From contig OZ037773.1 in assembly GCA_964035545.1 (NCBI GenBank), forward strand, positions 3,389,751 to 3,453,750: a stretch of 64,000 bases of DNA, written 5' to 3'. The translations under genes and the position numbers were made by a program. Below, piece after piece: positions 11,315-24,621 of this stretch (position 1 is its first letter; every line of letters starts with the position of its first letter). The DNA is from Bugula neritina. Taxonomy: Eukaryota; Bryozoa; Gymnolaemata; Cheilostomatida; Bugulidae. Under the pieces are notes generated by a model. The model saw only the letters and a list, made by a program, of their open reading frames with translations. It was not told where the DNA came from and searched no databases.

Positions 11315-14300
11315 ATGGATTCACTGTTAATCGCTCTATCAGTGATCATGGTAAGTGAAACTTTAGTTCTAAAACACTTACAATATTTTGTTAGTAACTT
11401 TTATCTATACATAATTGCAATTCTTAAACAGATATTTTCATATTTATATGATGGAGGTTAAAATTGGTTTCCATATTTCTTAGTGTCTGTTATTTCTGCA
11501 ACTTTGAGAAATGAATTGCTTATCTGAATAACATTGCCGTAATATCATTATACAATTTGCAAATCCCTGTGATGTAATAAAAATATTTTTGAAATCTAAG
11601 CTATTTTTCATTCTTTCTATTAAATTAATCAGTTATCCTTTGTAATACTAGAATTGAATCCGAATTACACAAAACATGTGTTTTCAATTTATTTATTCAA
11701 CTCTACGAGGGCTAACACATCTCCACCAGACTTTGTGTCTAAAATCATAGGATCACAGTTTATTTTCAAGTAATTGATTTCAGATTTGCATTCAATCAAT
11801 TTCTCATGTCCTGTTGTACTGAAGGATGTTTTCAACTGAAAAGTGTATTAAGCAAAATGTTAAAAAGCAACTAAAAATGATTCACTCCTATCAATGATTC
11901 AGAGTAATATTCCGATTTTTATGTCATTTCAGCTGACAAACGGCGCAGCTTTCCACATTCCAGGGGAAAAAAACTCTCAACAAGTCAAATTGGTGCCAAA
12001 CTCATTCCAGATTATGATACAGAACTCTGTGCCTACTTCCATACCTCCCGCACAAAAGAAGCCATCTCTCAAAGTCAAGTCATCTTCTCTTGACTCAGGT
12101 ATTTACATTACATCAGCATTTTATTTTGCATCTCAACAAATTCAATGCTAAAGTCACATAATACGGCCACAGGTGTGGAGTAAAGCAGCGAAAATTGTTG
12201 ATGCCCACTAAACAGCTAATAACTAGACCACCCATCTAAGCAAATTTCTATCCTTTATTAATACTTGATCATGCGTAAGAATAACAACTGAGTGTGTGTG
12301 AACTTACGTGACATATTATGTAATTAATATTTGTATACAAAGAAATGAAAAAAGTGAATAAGTAAAATATGCCAAGCTAAAGGTAATTAGTTAAACGATA
12401 CATGGCCTGTCAACCTTAACACCTGCTTAGTGCTGCATAAGACAACAACTTTAAACAAACACTAGTCACTGTGTAGTAACCAACACCACTCTGTTTAGAC
12501 TTTTTTGACGTAAGAATCTAATCATTTTAATTATCTAAAAGTGCTTTCATTAGTTACCGATACAAATAATATGTTGACTTTAATTACAACCTCTAAATCA
12601 ACATACCTCAGATTCAAGCATGGCTAATAATGAGCAAAACCAAACTGCTTTTAATTGGGGTATAGCCGTGTTTTGATACTGTCAGATTAGTGGCTGTAGA
12701 ATTTTTATTAACTATGCTCCATGTTTATTGGCTTCATTTCTGACGAATCTCTCCCTCACTGCACGTCATCGTGCAGTTTGAGACGTCATGACCTAATTCA
12801 CCCCTCTCAGCATCGCAATGTGCTAATCACTAACAAGTTTACACTCAGTCATTTGTAAATAAAGGTAGAAAAATTGCAAAAGAATAATTCTATGAAGGCA
12901 TAGCATATTAGATGATCTTTCTGCTAGGATTATATATATATAGACACAGAACTACTGTGAAACTGAGCTCATCGTTTCCACATTAGATATTGTAGGTCTA
13001 GATAAACTTTAGAATAGTATAAATAGCTCTTGAACTTTGTTTAAAATAACTGCTAGGTTAAAGGAGGTGCTATGTAATGTAATCGGAGAATAAAAGAAAG
13101 GAAAGGTCACCCACATTACCTGCAATTACAGTTACTCACTAAACCTAATCATCAGCATTTCCTAATTAGTGAAGACATTCCAGGCAATCAAGATATTGCA
13201 TTACATACTCTTTCATATAATACATGACTTCTGTGACGGTCATGGATTTTTCTGCTCAATTATTCCTAAAAAACAGTTAATTTCTTTTGATTCCTTACAA
13301 GAAATGAGTGTTTCATACCTCATTCACTCTATTATTACTTGTCTTAATAGAATTTAACATTTTTTTCAGGAGTTATCTCCTATCAGTCTGATGGAGGGTA
13401 TAAGCAATGGTGGCCCACACAGCAGAAAGAGGAAGTTGTGTCTTGCCATAAGTCATGTCCTTATGGATACGAAGCAGACGTGGAGGGCAATGAGCTCTGT
13501 AAATGTAAAGATCCTTGCAAGGTGAGACGAATTGATGTCGTCATATAATTTAATTTACAGTTCTGTTTCAACAACAGTGATGATATCTTCAAATAATTTG
13601 CTTTGTTAGTGCAGCACCTAGCACTGAAATCTTGCCAACCCTTTAAGAAATAGTATAGTTACCGTTTGAAAAATCAATGTTTTATAAATTATTGAAATTT
13701 AATCAGTGTGTTTTGAATAAGTCAGTGGAAGTCTTTGTCAAGCCTTTTACTCACCTGATGACATGTACGTCTGCACTTGAAAACCAATTTGATTCACACG
13801 TCTGCGGACAGCAGGGAGCTGTGAAACTCTGTTGGTAAACATTGAGTCACCAGCTGTTAGTTATTAAAGTCTCTTAAGCAAATATTTAGTATACTGACCA
13901 ACAGTAGTCTTACTTCAGTACCAAGGGATGTAAGAACTTCAATACGCTTTAGTGCAGCACTGTTAACTTTTATAAACAAGTATGTAGTCAGCATGCATTC
14001 ACTTTTGATTAACATCAGATTTCTTAAAGTATTTATTTTGTTCGCAGGGAGTCGAGTGCTTTGGTGGAATGAAGTGTGAACCAAAACGAGAGTGCTTGTT
14101 TGATCAGTGTCATTACACAGCTGTGTGTAAAGGTAAGGCAATTCATATAATGAACTGTTCTTGTAGATTTTGTAAGTTTTTGATATACAAAACTTGAACT
14201 CAATTTTCAAGGTTCAATTATAACTGTAGACTCATCCATGTCACATGCATTTATTTAAAGAGTTTATATTCCAAAATTACAGACATGAAAACATGTTTCG

Positions 14301-15331
14301 AAATTCAGTGTAATACTGGTCTTAAAAAATATATGTATGAACAAAAGTCAGAACTCTGTAGGATTATTTAAAAGAAAATATTATTTAAAGTATGTACAAA
14401 GTAGTGTAAAAAAGTCATGTGATGAAAAAGGTTTAGCAATGCCGTTAATTTATGTATAGCTGATGACATCTGCTTGCTGCCAAAGCCAAAGTTCACATTC
14501 ATGTGCGAAAAGCTGTCAAAGAGATACTACTTTGACTCTAAGAGAGGTCTATGCCGAAAGTTCTGGGGATGTGAAGAAGTCACTGGCAATAGCTTCGACA
14601 GCAAGAAGGAATGTAAGAAGTCGTGCTACAGCAGAGACGAGAAGTTGAGAGACAGGAAGGAGAGAGTTCAGCAGAAGACCAGTGACGACAGCTCTTTGCC
14701 TGGTAAGTGTGGGCAGAAACTGTTGGATAACTCAATGCAATTTATGTAATAGTATTTTATGTGTTTTAGTAATTGTTTTTATCTATAATTTAAGCTACAG
14801 AATGATTTTGATTAAATATTTTCAAACAATACCATCAGGCTTGAATACCATATTGGATTGACTTTGTGTTTTGAGCTCCAACTACCAGTGCCTCTGCATG
14901 TAAAATATATTGGGTTGGTGTAATCGCTTCTATGTTTTCAATTTAAAATTTTAAATGTTGTCCTATAGCTTGTAATTCCTTACTTTGTAGAGTCGAGTGA
15001 GTTGGAGAGTCAGGAGATGAGCAACGTTATTCCTCAGTATTTAAACGTGCCTTCAATCAACAGAATGTCTGAGGATTTTGAGGAGACAAATAATCAAATC
15101 GATACAAACATTCAACAACCCTACTCAATGTTAAATCAACAGGTCCTGGGGCTAAACCAGAACACCGGGTGTCCTGATGAGAATCCGTATGAGTTGTGTC
15201 CTTTTGACCCTTGTGCGGGATGCAACAATCCCAACATCCAGTGCTTCATTTCCTTCTGCGGCAAATGTCAAGCCATCTACATAGACCTGAGTTCAGGAGA
15301 AGCTAGCAACAGATTCGCTGCCGTCTGTTGA
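11315..15331 (+). CDS. secreted antistasin-like / Kunitz / Cys-rich multidomain protein
   Basis: Exons 11315-11350, 11933-12098, 13370-13521, 14048-14132, 14460-14702, 14991-15331 encode about 340 aa. The start (MDSLLIALSVIM) opens a signal peptide completed by exon 2 (LTNGAA), so the protein is probably secreted. Residues about 93-117 resemble an antistasin repeat (SCPYGYEADVEGNELCKC). Exon 4 encodes a further six-Cys stretch (118-146). Residues 151-202 are a Kunitz (BPTI) domain with six Cys and the motifs CLLP, RYYFD, GLCRKFWGC and GNSF. After an Asn/Gln-rich linker, a C-terminal Cys module contains CPFDPCAGC and FCGKCQAIYID, a pattern often found at the end of metazoan protease-inhibitor proteins. 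Known Kunitz and antistasin domains inhibit serine proteases, but Glu follows the second Kunitz Cys (the P1 position), so trypsin-type inhibition is doubtful. Each domain has its own exon. Confidence 0.85.
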
Positions 15332-16004
15332 GCAACTGATGACGCGTCAGGAAGGAGATGGAAAGTCAGGAAGTTGACAAGGCCGGCCGAAGGTCACACT
15401 TGACCTGTGAAGTTGGGAATGGACAGCAAGTGCAACATCGGCTATAGACAGTTTTCTTACATTCAGCTGACAGAGCCCTTGTGCGCTGCTGCGTATGATA
15501 TTATATAAAACACACATTGATCTCAGGGAGGGTGGAGCAAGCACCCGAATTTATTGTAAATATTGTGTATAAAATTCAGACTATAGTTAAGTTTGAAGCA
15601 TTGATAATTATTAGAAGCAGATTTGGGGCAGTAAATTGCTGGCAGTAACTGTTGGGCTTGTGCTGTACAGCATACCTGTGCACTAAGACAATAGAATAAT
15701 TGCATTTTCACTTAACACAGCGGAAGAGTGGTGCAGTGCATTATTCTCTTAATTAATACAATATTGTATTTTATTATAATAGATTTCACGTTTTTTCTTA
15801 GTCAACCTTCATTGACTAAAACTCGTGCATTTCTTAGGCATGTCCTAAGCACGGTGTACGAAATGCAATATTATATTATAGACTCTGATAAATTATATTG
15901 CCATAGATTTCTATGTTGTTAGCTCTTTTTTGTACATATTATTGTAATAATCTTTTCTAATGTTTTTATATTTTTGAAGGTAGTTTTGTATAGCCACGAA
16001 TAAA
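15332..16004 (+). other. 3' UTR of the Kunitz gene, ending at an AATAAA signal
   Basis: The non-coding tail after the TGA contains a canonical AATAAA at 15999-16004, preceded by T-rich sequence. It is the only strong polyadenylation signal close downstream of this gene. Confidence 0.6.
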
Positions 16005-16392
16005 TTTAATTTCTCTAAAATTAATATATAACAAGTTTTGTTAGACAATAATTATATTTTCGACTATTTGTAGACACAACTAAAACTGCAAGTATTAATT
16101 CTAGATTCAATTTACCTATCACTCAACAGAAGGTAAAATAAAGTTGGGTATATGCAAATGTAGCACACAGTGCACTTACATTAACCATACATTACAAATA
16201 TTCACTATATACCCATGATTACAAAAATGACTATAGTAGCAGTGTACCGTATTAATTTCTGGTGTGCATTGCTGGGTTAGATATAATTCTTTACTTACAT
16301 TTGTTTCCAAGCTTAGCATTATGCAAATGGATTTGTCATTCAATGATTGGAACCAGTTGCATCGAAAGTGTATATTGCTGAGTTACCCAGTA

Positions 16393-16452
16393 GCTCCTGT
16401 GGTGTAACGGTAGCTTGCAAGCTGGAGGTCTCAGGTTCAAATCTCAGCAGGG
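16393..16452 (+). mobile_element. tRNA-like SINE head (partial)
   Basis: CCTGTGGTGTAACGGTAG resembles a D-arm/A-box and AGGTCTCAGGTTCAAATCTC a B-box/T-arm, but the segment is too short and too poorly paired for a working tRNA. The words CTTGCAAGCTG and AGGTCTC are shared with the minus-strand element at 63350-63420, so both belong to one tRNA-derived family. Confidence 0.6.
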
Positions 16453-16556
16453 TAAAATTATTTTATAGAATGAAGCCACAACCATAAGCTCATGAATACA
16501 AACCATAACCACAAATTCATATGTAGAAGGAAATTCGTTCTTGATGCGAAGTCATG

Positions 16557-16892
16557 GAAACTCAGTGTTGCCAGCACATAAGTGGTCCAAGAAAAAGGGG
16601 ACTTGTCCCCTCTCTTTGGTGATTATCGATTCTATATTTAGCTATCTAATATCTTGAAAGAGTTTTCCTATTTCTTTTATAAAGCTAAGTAAATGTATAC
16701 TAGTTAGCTATATAGGTATGAAACGCAGTGTTGCCAGCACATAAGTGGTCCCAGAAAAAGGGGGACTTGTCTCCCCCTCCCTGGTGACTATCTATTCCAT
16801 ATCTAGCTATCTAATATTACGTTAAAAGAGTTTTCTTATTTCTTTTATAAAGCTAAGTAAATGTATACTAGTTAGCTATATATGTATGAAAC
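16557..16892 (+). repeat. tandem duplication, two units of about 163-168 bp
   Basis: Unit 1 (from 16557) and unit 2 (from 16720) share CAGTGTTGCCAGCACATAAG, a GAAAAAGGGG-ACTTGTC block and AAGCTAAGTAAATGTATACT with few mismatches. Both end at TATGAAAC. No coding content. Confidence 0.9.
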
Positions 16893-19800
16893 TTTTCTGT
16901 AAAGTCAGATGTTTGTTATTGTATTGTTAAAGATCACTTTACTGTACCTAATCATCTTTGTTTTTGTTCATTGCCATGGTACATATATATTTGTTCAATT
17001 AATTTCTAATTTTGTGTAAAATGTAATGAACTTAGTATCCTTGTATTAATAGCACATGCAAGCGAAAGGTTCAAAGCTTTTTACACTTTCATTAGCAAAA
17101 GTATAATAAACAATAGACAAAGATGAATTAAAGGCACAAAAAAAACTTTTAAAAGTGTTTATAGGAGAATTTATGTATAATCTCATTGAACAGGTTAAAA
17201 TGAGATAGGTACAGCATGCATTGAAAAAGGTGAAGAAGTTGATGTATTGATTGACGCAGGGGAGTAACAAGGAAAAAAGAGTTGAGATATAGCCATCAAA
17301 GAATATTATATATAATTGGAAAAATACAACATAATATGAATGCAAAGAGCTTGGTGGATAGAATCAAAATAATCCAAAAGGGGAGCTAGCTAGTAAGTAA
17401 TATATATCTTAGAGAATTTCTATAAAACCGTAAAAGCTAGTAAATTATTGTAGAAGCATGAATTGCGAATACAAAACTGTGTTACAAGTCATGACATAGA
17501 CTGATCTATTTCTGTAAATGCTACTATATTATATGGAATTTGCTTTACGTAAACATATGAATGAATAACTATATATATATAATAACTGTGCCTATTCACC
17601 TGAATGTATAACTACAATAATAGTAATTACCATCTAATTAAATGAATCGATAATCCGGAATCCGTAACTTAATCATCAGACTTATTCTTTGTTTTTCTGT
17701 GCCCGAAATTAGCTGCAGATGCATGATTAAGTATTACTATGTATAATGTATACTACGCAATATAATATATAATGTAATAGTATACAAAACAATATATAAT
17801 GTAATATACAAAGTAGTATAATGGCTGCATAATTTTCAAATTATATAAACTTTAATTTAAGTTTGGTATGTAAAACCATCAAGTTTTACTAAATTGCTGG
17901 TGTTGAAAGTATACAATATTTGCACATTGAGATATGGCTTATAACTGAAGCAACTGCAGAACCTTTATTAAATTAGATACACGTCTTGCCATAGATCTAA
18001 TTTTCACAAATTCTGCCTATTAATAGACTGGGTGCTTTCGCATACTATTTTAGCTGTTTCTATTTGCTAACTCTTTGGTGTCCGCTCAAACATACAGGAT
18101 GAAGTTACACTAATATAACATTTTGTTTCTGTGACAGAAAATTTCAATAGCTTGTGATCTTTTGTTCTTTGGTGCATTTTGGTTCAGATGTCTTCCTGTC
18201 TTAAAAGATATAGTGTTATTTGTTATATTTTTTATCTAGATTTTCTCAATTTGTACTTTAATGCACTTGCCTCAAATTTAGAGCTCAGATAAAACATCTT
18301 TATAAACGTTGTTACTCTGCATATCTACTGAGATTGAAATGTTTGCCGTTAGCTTTAAGTATACAAAAACTAGCTTAAATAGTTTCATATTTAAACTAAA
18401 AATTAAATCTACCAAACTCAGAAGTTGATATGTACAGAGCTCTGCTCTTAAAGTTGCATCACCAATCTCTTAGAACTACAAGGCATCATCATGTATTGAT
18501 TGCTACAGCATGTGTAGAAATTAGTGCTTAACTCAATTATTTTGCTTGATGAATGTGTTGTTATAGTAAAATGGTTGGTGTGTTCTCATTTCTATTAGGT
18601 AAAAATTTCTATTAATATTAATAACTGATTCACGCAGCTAGGGTGGAATGTTTAAAAAAAAGCAAGCCGCTTATAATTGTCAAATCCTAATTAGGTAAAA
18701 ATTTGTTGTTATTGCATAATATATAAATAGAATAGCTGACCATCAAAATATTATGTGGCAACACTCCGAACAGTGAGTGATGATTACATAACATTATACA
18801 ACAATCCCTTACAGGTTATTTATAGTCACAGCTATATTAACTTGCTTCTGCTGAAGGTCATCCTATTATAAGCATGTTTCCACAGGAATTGAAGTATGTT
18901 ATATAATTCTAATGAAAAGTCAGTATTTAGTATATTTGAATAGAATTTGTTGAATTAGACTGGCAGGTTTATTATTTCTTTTTTATATTTACTATCAATG
19001 AACCTGAATACTAAATCCTTAAATAATCTAGAAAAATACCAACAATACCCTTTAAAATTGCTAATCAACTTTGATCAATGTGACTTAACAAACATGATAC
19101 CTATTAAAACTTCATCGAAACCATCAGTACCTCATCGTATGGCTCAGTAAATAATTGTATTAACTACTATATATCTCATTGTAATTACTGAAGCTCACAT
19201 GTAAAGCACACCGAATGCTGTATTTCACACACATGTGATTTGTAAGAGTTGTAAAGTAACTTGTCAAGTCATAGCATGTGCTTGCAGGCATATTTTTTCA
19301 CATGGGGTGTGATGTCACTAGATCAGGTGGCTATTTATTGTTTATAGCATACGTAATTTGTTTTTGGTGAAATACATGATAATCAAGTGCACATCTTAGC
19401 ACGAACCTAGATGAAAACATCAATATCACGAGCTTGAACTCTGTATGAACATTCCATAGCTGGAACACAGAGATCTGAGGGCCACACTTACACCGTATGT
19501 TATTATAGATAGTAAGTGAGGTATTATTGCAATATGTTGTAACTGACCATTAGTTAACTCAACATAGGAATGTAAATGCTTATACACACTCTTGTTATTT
19601 ATTTTCTTTCTTATTTTTTATAAAGGTTCATATTATGATGAATATTGCAACTGTAACCAATATGTTGAGTTTGAAGAATATTACTAATGTGAAAAGTTGT
19701 TGTGAACATGTGATCAAGCTGTCCTCCATCTGTAAATATTGACAAGATCTATTAAAGACAGCAGGTTGAGTTTACAGCATGCGCAGGTCAGCTATTTACA

Positions 19801-20568
19801 ACAAACTCAAGTCCAAAATATTTACAATTCAAGAGTTGTCTTCTTTTTGCATTTGAATGAGAAGATTTCAAAGTACACACTAGCGGCAAATCAAGTTATA
19901 AGAAGCTTGTTTTGACCAGACAAAGTCATACGAGTTGGAGTTGTAAAAACTTGCACTATTTATTAGTTCAGTGTACAAAAGTATGAAATATTATTTTAAT
20001 ATTTAAAAATTTTTCAGGGGACTCTGACAATTACTGAGGCTAACATAACAGTTATCACACAAAAGCTGACTATTTTCAAAGATTCAAGTTGAGACAATTC
20101 CCACTATATCCAGCGTAAACCTGTCATGTCCTGCAGCTACGTTTCCATCTTGTCTACAAACCGACATTTAACTTGATTAAACAATGTTAAGAGTAATCAA
20201 TACCCAATAAAATCAATATATAAATATATAATTCTATGAAGCATGCGAGCTTTAAAATCATGTATTCAACTGCTCGAGAAAAACACGACACATCTTAACT
20301 GTAACCAACAATCCCGCCTAAATGCACATCCTGTTCAATTAAGTCACTCGTTAGTATGTAAAAGTTACATTCAACAAAGACACACAACTATTTTCACCAA
20401 ATAGAAAAACCTTTCCAAAAGTGACGCTATGAAATTCACTTGGCAAAACGTTATGTTACTCAAAACTAGACTATAAACTACTATACGTGACGCGAGTAGT
20501 CAGCATATACTGGTCAGATAACTCCAACAAAATAAGTCCTGATGGGACAATAAATATTTGTTTCAAAA
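16893..20568. other. intergenic region without recognisable genes
   Basis: AT-rich DNA with AT-only microsatellite-like patches (for example 17735-17820). No exon with conserved content was seen on either strand; the longest open frame (17046-17345, minus) is low-complexity and hydrophobic with no family signature. The distal part should include the MRPL28 3' UTR. Confidence 0.55.
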
Positions 20569-21334
20569 TCATTGCTCACCAATTTTCAATTTTGCTATGA
20601 GCTGTTCGGTGAATACTTCTTTTAGAGGTCTTGGTTTACTCTTCTGCTTCTCTAACTCTTCCTGTTTTTCTATAGCCTCTTCTTCAGATAATCCGAGCCA
20701 TTCCACTTCCTCCCGACTGTATGTGATATACTTCTTATACTTGTCATATATCTACCAACATATCATTACGGTTTACACTATTATGTCAACTAGCCCGAGT
20801 TCTAACACACACAGGTATCAAGCTACAACTACGCATCATAAAATCCTGAGAAATATAAATTTACATTTAATCTAAGTTGACTTTTCGCATACGGCAATGA
20901 GTAAGAATGTAGAGTCAACTAAGTGACTCAGCTTCAAGTGATTGGAGTTGCCTTACCTTTTCTCTTTTCCCGGCATCATTAGGATAGAGGGACTTGTCCA
21001 TGAGGGCCTCCAACATTCTCTGTTTCAGCTTTAGGGCTAAATTTGAATTGAGATCTTCTTCCGGCGTCTAAATACAACTGACCAATGAAAACACCAGCTC
21101 ACAATAATATAATATAATACACTTTAAATATGATGAATATATATATATATATATATATGCTCGTGACTACTAGGTGACCCCTAGAATCACTTGAGCACTC
21201 TGGCTTGAGTTTACACACCTTTTAAATATGCTTTAGTAAAACTATAAGTTTCACTATTGCGAAGGTGTGGGCCATGGTACTCTGTTCTGTGCTGATGAGG
21301 GGACAAATCCCAAAACAGCTGCTGTCCACAGATT

Positions 21335-21388
<54 letters not shown>

Positions 21389-22571
21389 TATTACATAATA
21401 TCTACCTGTAAGATATACGAGTCTAGACCGAATGCATCATCTATCAGCTGCCAGGCTCGATCAGTCACAGTGATCTTCAGATGCTTGTCTAAGATTTCGC
21501 TGTAGAGTATCGCCTCTCGGAAGTGGGGAACCCAGATCTTGGGAGCTCTAGAATATATGAGCACTGTAACCTCGTTGCTGCCGTGTGAGAACCCTACTGC
21601 CGCATAGGCATGCTGCCACTGTGACTTTACATGTCACTGAGAAGTGGAACTATTGACATACTGCACCATGAAAGTCTCCAAACAGAACGGTCATCCAATG
21701 AACAAAAATTTAAATAAGAAAACATAATAAAACTCTGGTGTGCTGAGTAACTGAATGTTTAATACCACACTGTCAAATTGATGAATTTTTTTCCACTTGA
21801 GTAAACACAAAGTGGACAACTCCAAAGCACCACATTTGTTTTAAAGCAAAACACAAAGAGACAGCTGTCTGTAAATTTTTTCCTCTTATGATTGAAAAAG
21901 TATTCCAACTTACAGCTAGATAGTAGAGATATAAATAATAAGAGATAAGCTGGTAGTTGTGGACAGACAACTCTACTGCCTCACCTTGCAGCCCGGTATC
22001 GCCTCTGCACATATCCCTTTATGATTCCTTCACCTCCCCATAGTCCTTGGTCCGCTTCAGCTGGGAATATCAATGGGATGGGACGGTTCTGGACTGGTAT
22101 AACAGTGTCTGGGTGGTGTCCTTCCTTCCAGAGCCCAGGCTCTTTCTCGTAGTGTACTGGAGTATCTGCTCCGTTCATAATAGCCTTAGCAATCTAACAA
22201 TATAATAATAGATCAATGCAATCTTAATAGATATCAAATATCCTATTGGAGAAAATTATAATGAAATAAATTATATAAGCTATAGAAATTGCAAACTTCA
22301 ATTTCTAAGAAAGTCAAAAGTTCCTTGAATCATTTTTAGCTTTGATGAGGCAAACTAACATTTTAAATCGGTTCTAACTAAATGTCTTTAACTAAATTTC
22401 CAGAAGAGATTTTAATATTGGTTAAAAACATGTCAAGTCATCATCTGTTACCCGGATTTTGCGCTGCTTGTAGTGATCAGGAAGTCGGGCACGTACACCA
22501 ATCTCCCATCTTCTCAGAGATTTAGGGTTACAGAAACCTCTGATAAGTTTTGGATATACAACACTTGTCAT
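20569..22571 (-). CDS. MRPL28: mitochondrial large ribosomal subunit protein bL28m (MRPL28)
   Basis: Structural protein of the mitochondrial 39S ribosomal subunit. Exons in transcript order: 22571-22452, 22193-21985, 21547-21406, 21067-20957, 20751-20569; phases all match and the product is 254 aa (human about 256). Colinear motifs are TPVHY, RPIPLIFPAEADQGLWGGEG, HFREAILYSEILDKHLKITV, DAFGLDSYILQ, TPEEDL, and a C-terminal YDKYKKY...EEVEWLGLSEEEAIEKQ...EQLIAKL block as in vertebrate MRPL28. The start is the ATG at 22571, giving MTSVVYPKLIRGF; its short basic N-terminus could act in mitochondrial import. Transcribed divergently from FNTB, about 2 kb away. Confidence 0.93.
21137..21386. repeat. 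two (TA)n microsatellites in MRPL28 intron 3
   Basis: (TA)n tracts lie at 21137-21158 and 21338-21386. Both sit in one intron; the second begins about 20 bases from the donor of the exon that ends at 21406. Confidence 0.95.
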
Positions 22572-24621
22572 GCCTTGTAACTTCTACTTTCTAAATTCTT
22601 CTGACCAGTACCTAAAATAGCAGACACACACTGTGGTGCTGAGTACATGTTTTAAAACTCCAAATTAAGTCTTTATCACACAGATCAGGTTTCTATGTAC
22701 AACAAACTTGAAAAAACACACCACAAACAACACATGGATACGAAGAAAGTTTTTATATAATATTTACTTCTGCCGTTATTAACTGTAGATTTTTTGATAA
22801 TAATTGCCTAAGATTCGAATCAATTTTAACTTTGAAATAATATTGATAGCAGATCAAAATGAAATACTAATAGTAATTGTAAAGTGAAATATTTCAAACA
22901 ATAATTATAGTATCGATGAAAATATAATTTAAGTTTAAGATCGACTTGGCTTAAAATTGAAGTTACTTTCCTACAATTTAAAAAGAAAATTACAATAGGC
23001 ATAGCCAATATGGCAATAACTAAAAGTATAAGTACAACCATAAGTATTAGATTTAGTATAACTATTAAGTATTAACTATTAGCATTACTATTAGTATTAG
23101 TCATACATAATAATAATCATATGACGGTTAATACTATCACTAGCTTAGCTCAACAGACACACCGAGTGATGACCTCAAATGCTTCCGTTGTGACCGCATA
23201 TGCAGATCACTGATAGGACTCAGAAGTCATCAAGCTACTCACAAACAGCTGTAAGCAGACATCATACTTTACTTGGAGGGATAGCAAAGAGAGAGACTAT
23301 TAGTATTACTATTACTAATACTAATACTAATACTATTAGTAATAGTATTAGTATTAGTATAATAATAACAGTAATTATTACATTCACCATAACTAATAAG
23401 ATAAGTATAATTATTAGTAATGCTTATAGTTATACTAGAGGGTATAGTTTATAGCTGTTCCAGTTGGTCAAAGTGGAAGAATAACATTAAGTTTAACTGT
23501 AACTGTTAGTGTTAGACGCAGAGTTAGTGTTACTGTTACTGTTAGTGTTACACTAACTCGGTAACTGTAAGAATAAGAGTTAGATAAATGTAATTACTAC
23601 TAGTCCTAAATTACTGAAAGTAAAATTAAATGATAACTGACAAACATCAAACAGATCTTACTCTAACTTCAAGCTAGAATAAACATAAATATAAATATAA
23701 AATAGAAATTCAAGTTGCACTTTTCAGCTCAAACAAATGAAAATTTTATTGAAGTTGACTCAACCTTGACCTAGTATGAAAGCATTTGTCATTGAGAAAA
23801 ATTGACAGCTTTCAGAATGATACCCAATGAATAGGAGAGAATATTTTTAGTTCAGTTTTGATAACGCTATCTTTGTAGCGATTCTTTGACGTCCGTACCG
23901 ATAATTTGTGCAAACTCTTGCTAGCACGCACGCAAATTTAATACATGTGCGATATCTGTTATTTTATACCTACGTGCGCTTTAATTTAAACCGAGTAATG
24001 TTCATCCAGTTTTGTCAGTTTCCAATCTTGCTAATGAATTTGATGGTCATAATTATAATATTAATAATAATGATAAAGATTATAATTTATGTAATGGATT
24101 GCCTATTGTGTTTTCATATTACTATTAGTACTGCATTTACTATTAGTATAACTATAAGTATTAGTATTAGTATTACATTTAGTTTTACTGATTTAGTTTT
24201 AGTATACCTAAAATCTTTTATTATTATTACTCATTGCTTATAGTTATTAGATATAGTATAAGTATAACATTACAAATAAGCCTATTACTAGAGTATTAGT
24301 AGTAGTACTATAACTATAGTAATGGTCGATAAATCTATAACTAGAACTTACAAGTTAAAGCTGTTTTCTTTAAAATGCATGCTTTTTACCAGTTCTTACT
24401 GAATTTGTTATTAAGTCAGCATCACAAAATAAACGTCAACAAAATAAATCCTCGGCAAAAAGGTATAAAAAGTTTCATCATGAATTATGCAACTTAATTT
24501 ACATTCTAAACATTCATTTGATTTTTAGGACTTGCATTTATGATGCTGATATCTGTCCATTACTGACCCCCCAAAAACAAGGTAGACTACTATTTTGATA
24601 CAAAAAACTGCTACAATCACC
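22572..24621. other. MRPL28-FNTB divergent intergenic region with degenerate TTAGTA repeats
   Basis: About 2 kb between the two start codons. Segments 23040-23110, 23296-23440 and 24120-24320 are built from imperfect TTAGTA/TACTAA/TATTAG words on both strands; 23500-23580 has TGTTAGTGTTAC-type variants. No gene was recognised. Both promoters must lie here, but no core element could be assigned. Confidence 0.65.

Noticed and set aside
13857-14210. 117-codon minus-strand frame across Kunitz gene exon 4
   Set aside because: It overlaps a well-supported plus-strand exon, is low-complexity and has no recognisable domain.
23200-23454. 84-codon Ile/Thr/Ser-rich frame
   Set aside because: It encodes the degenerate TTAGTA repeat; a similar frame at 23908-24243 was rejected for the same reason.
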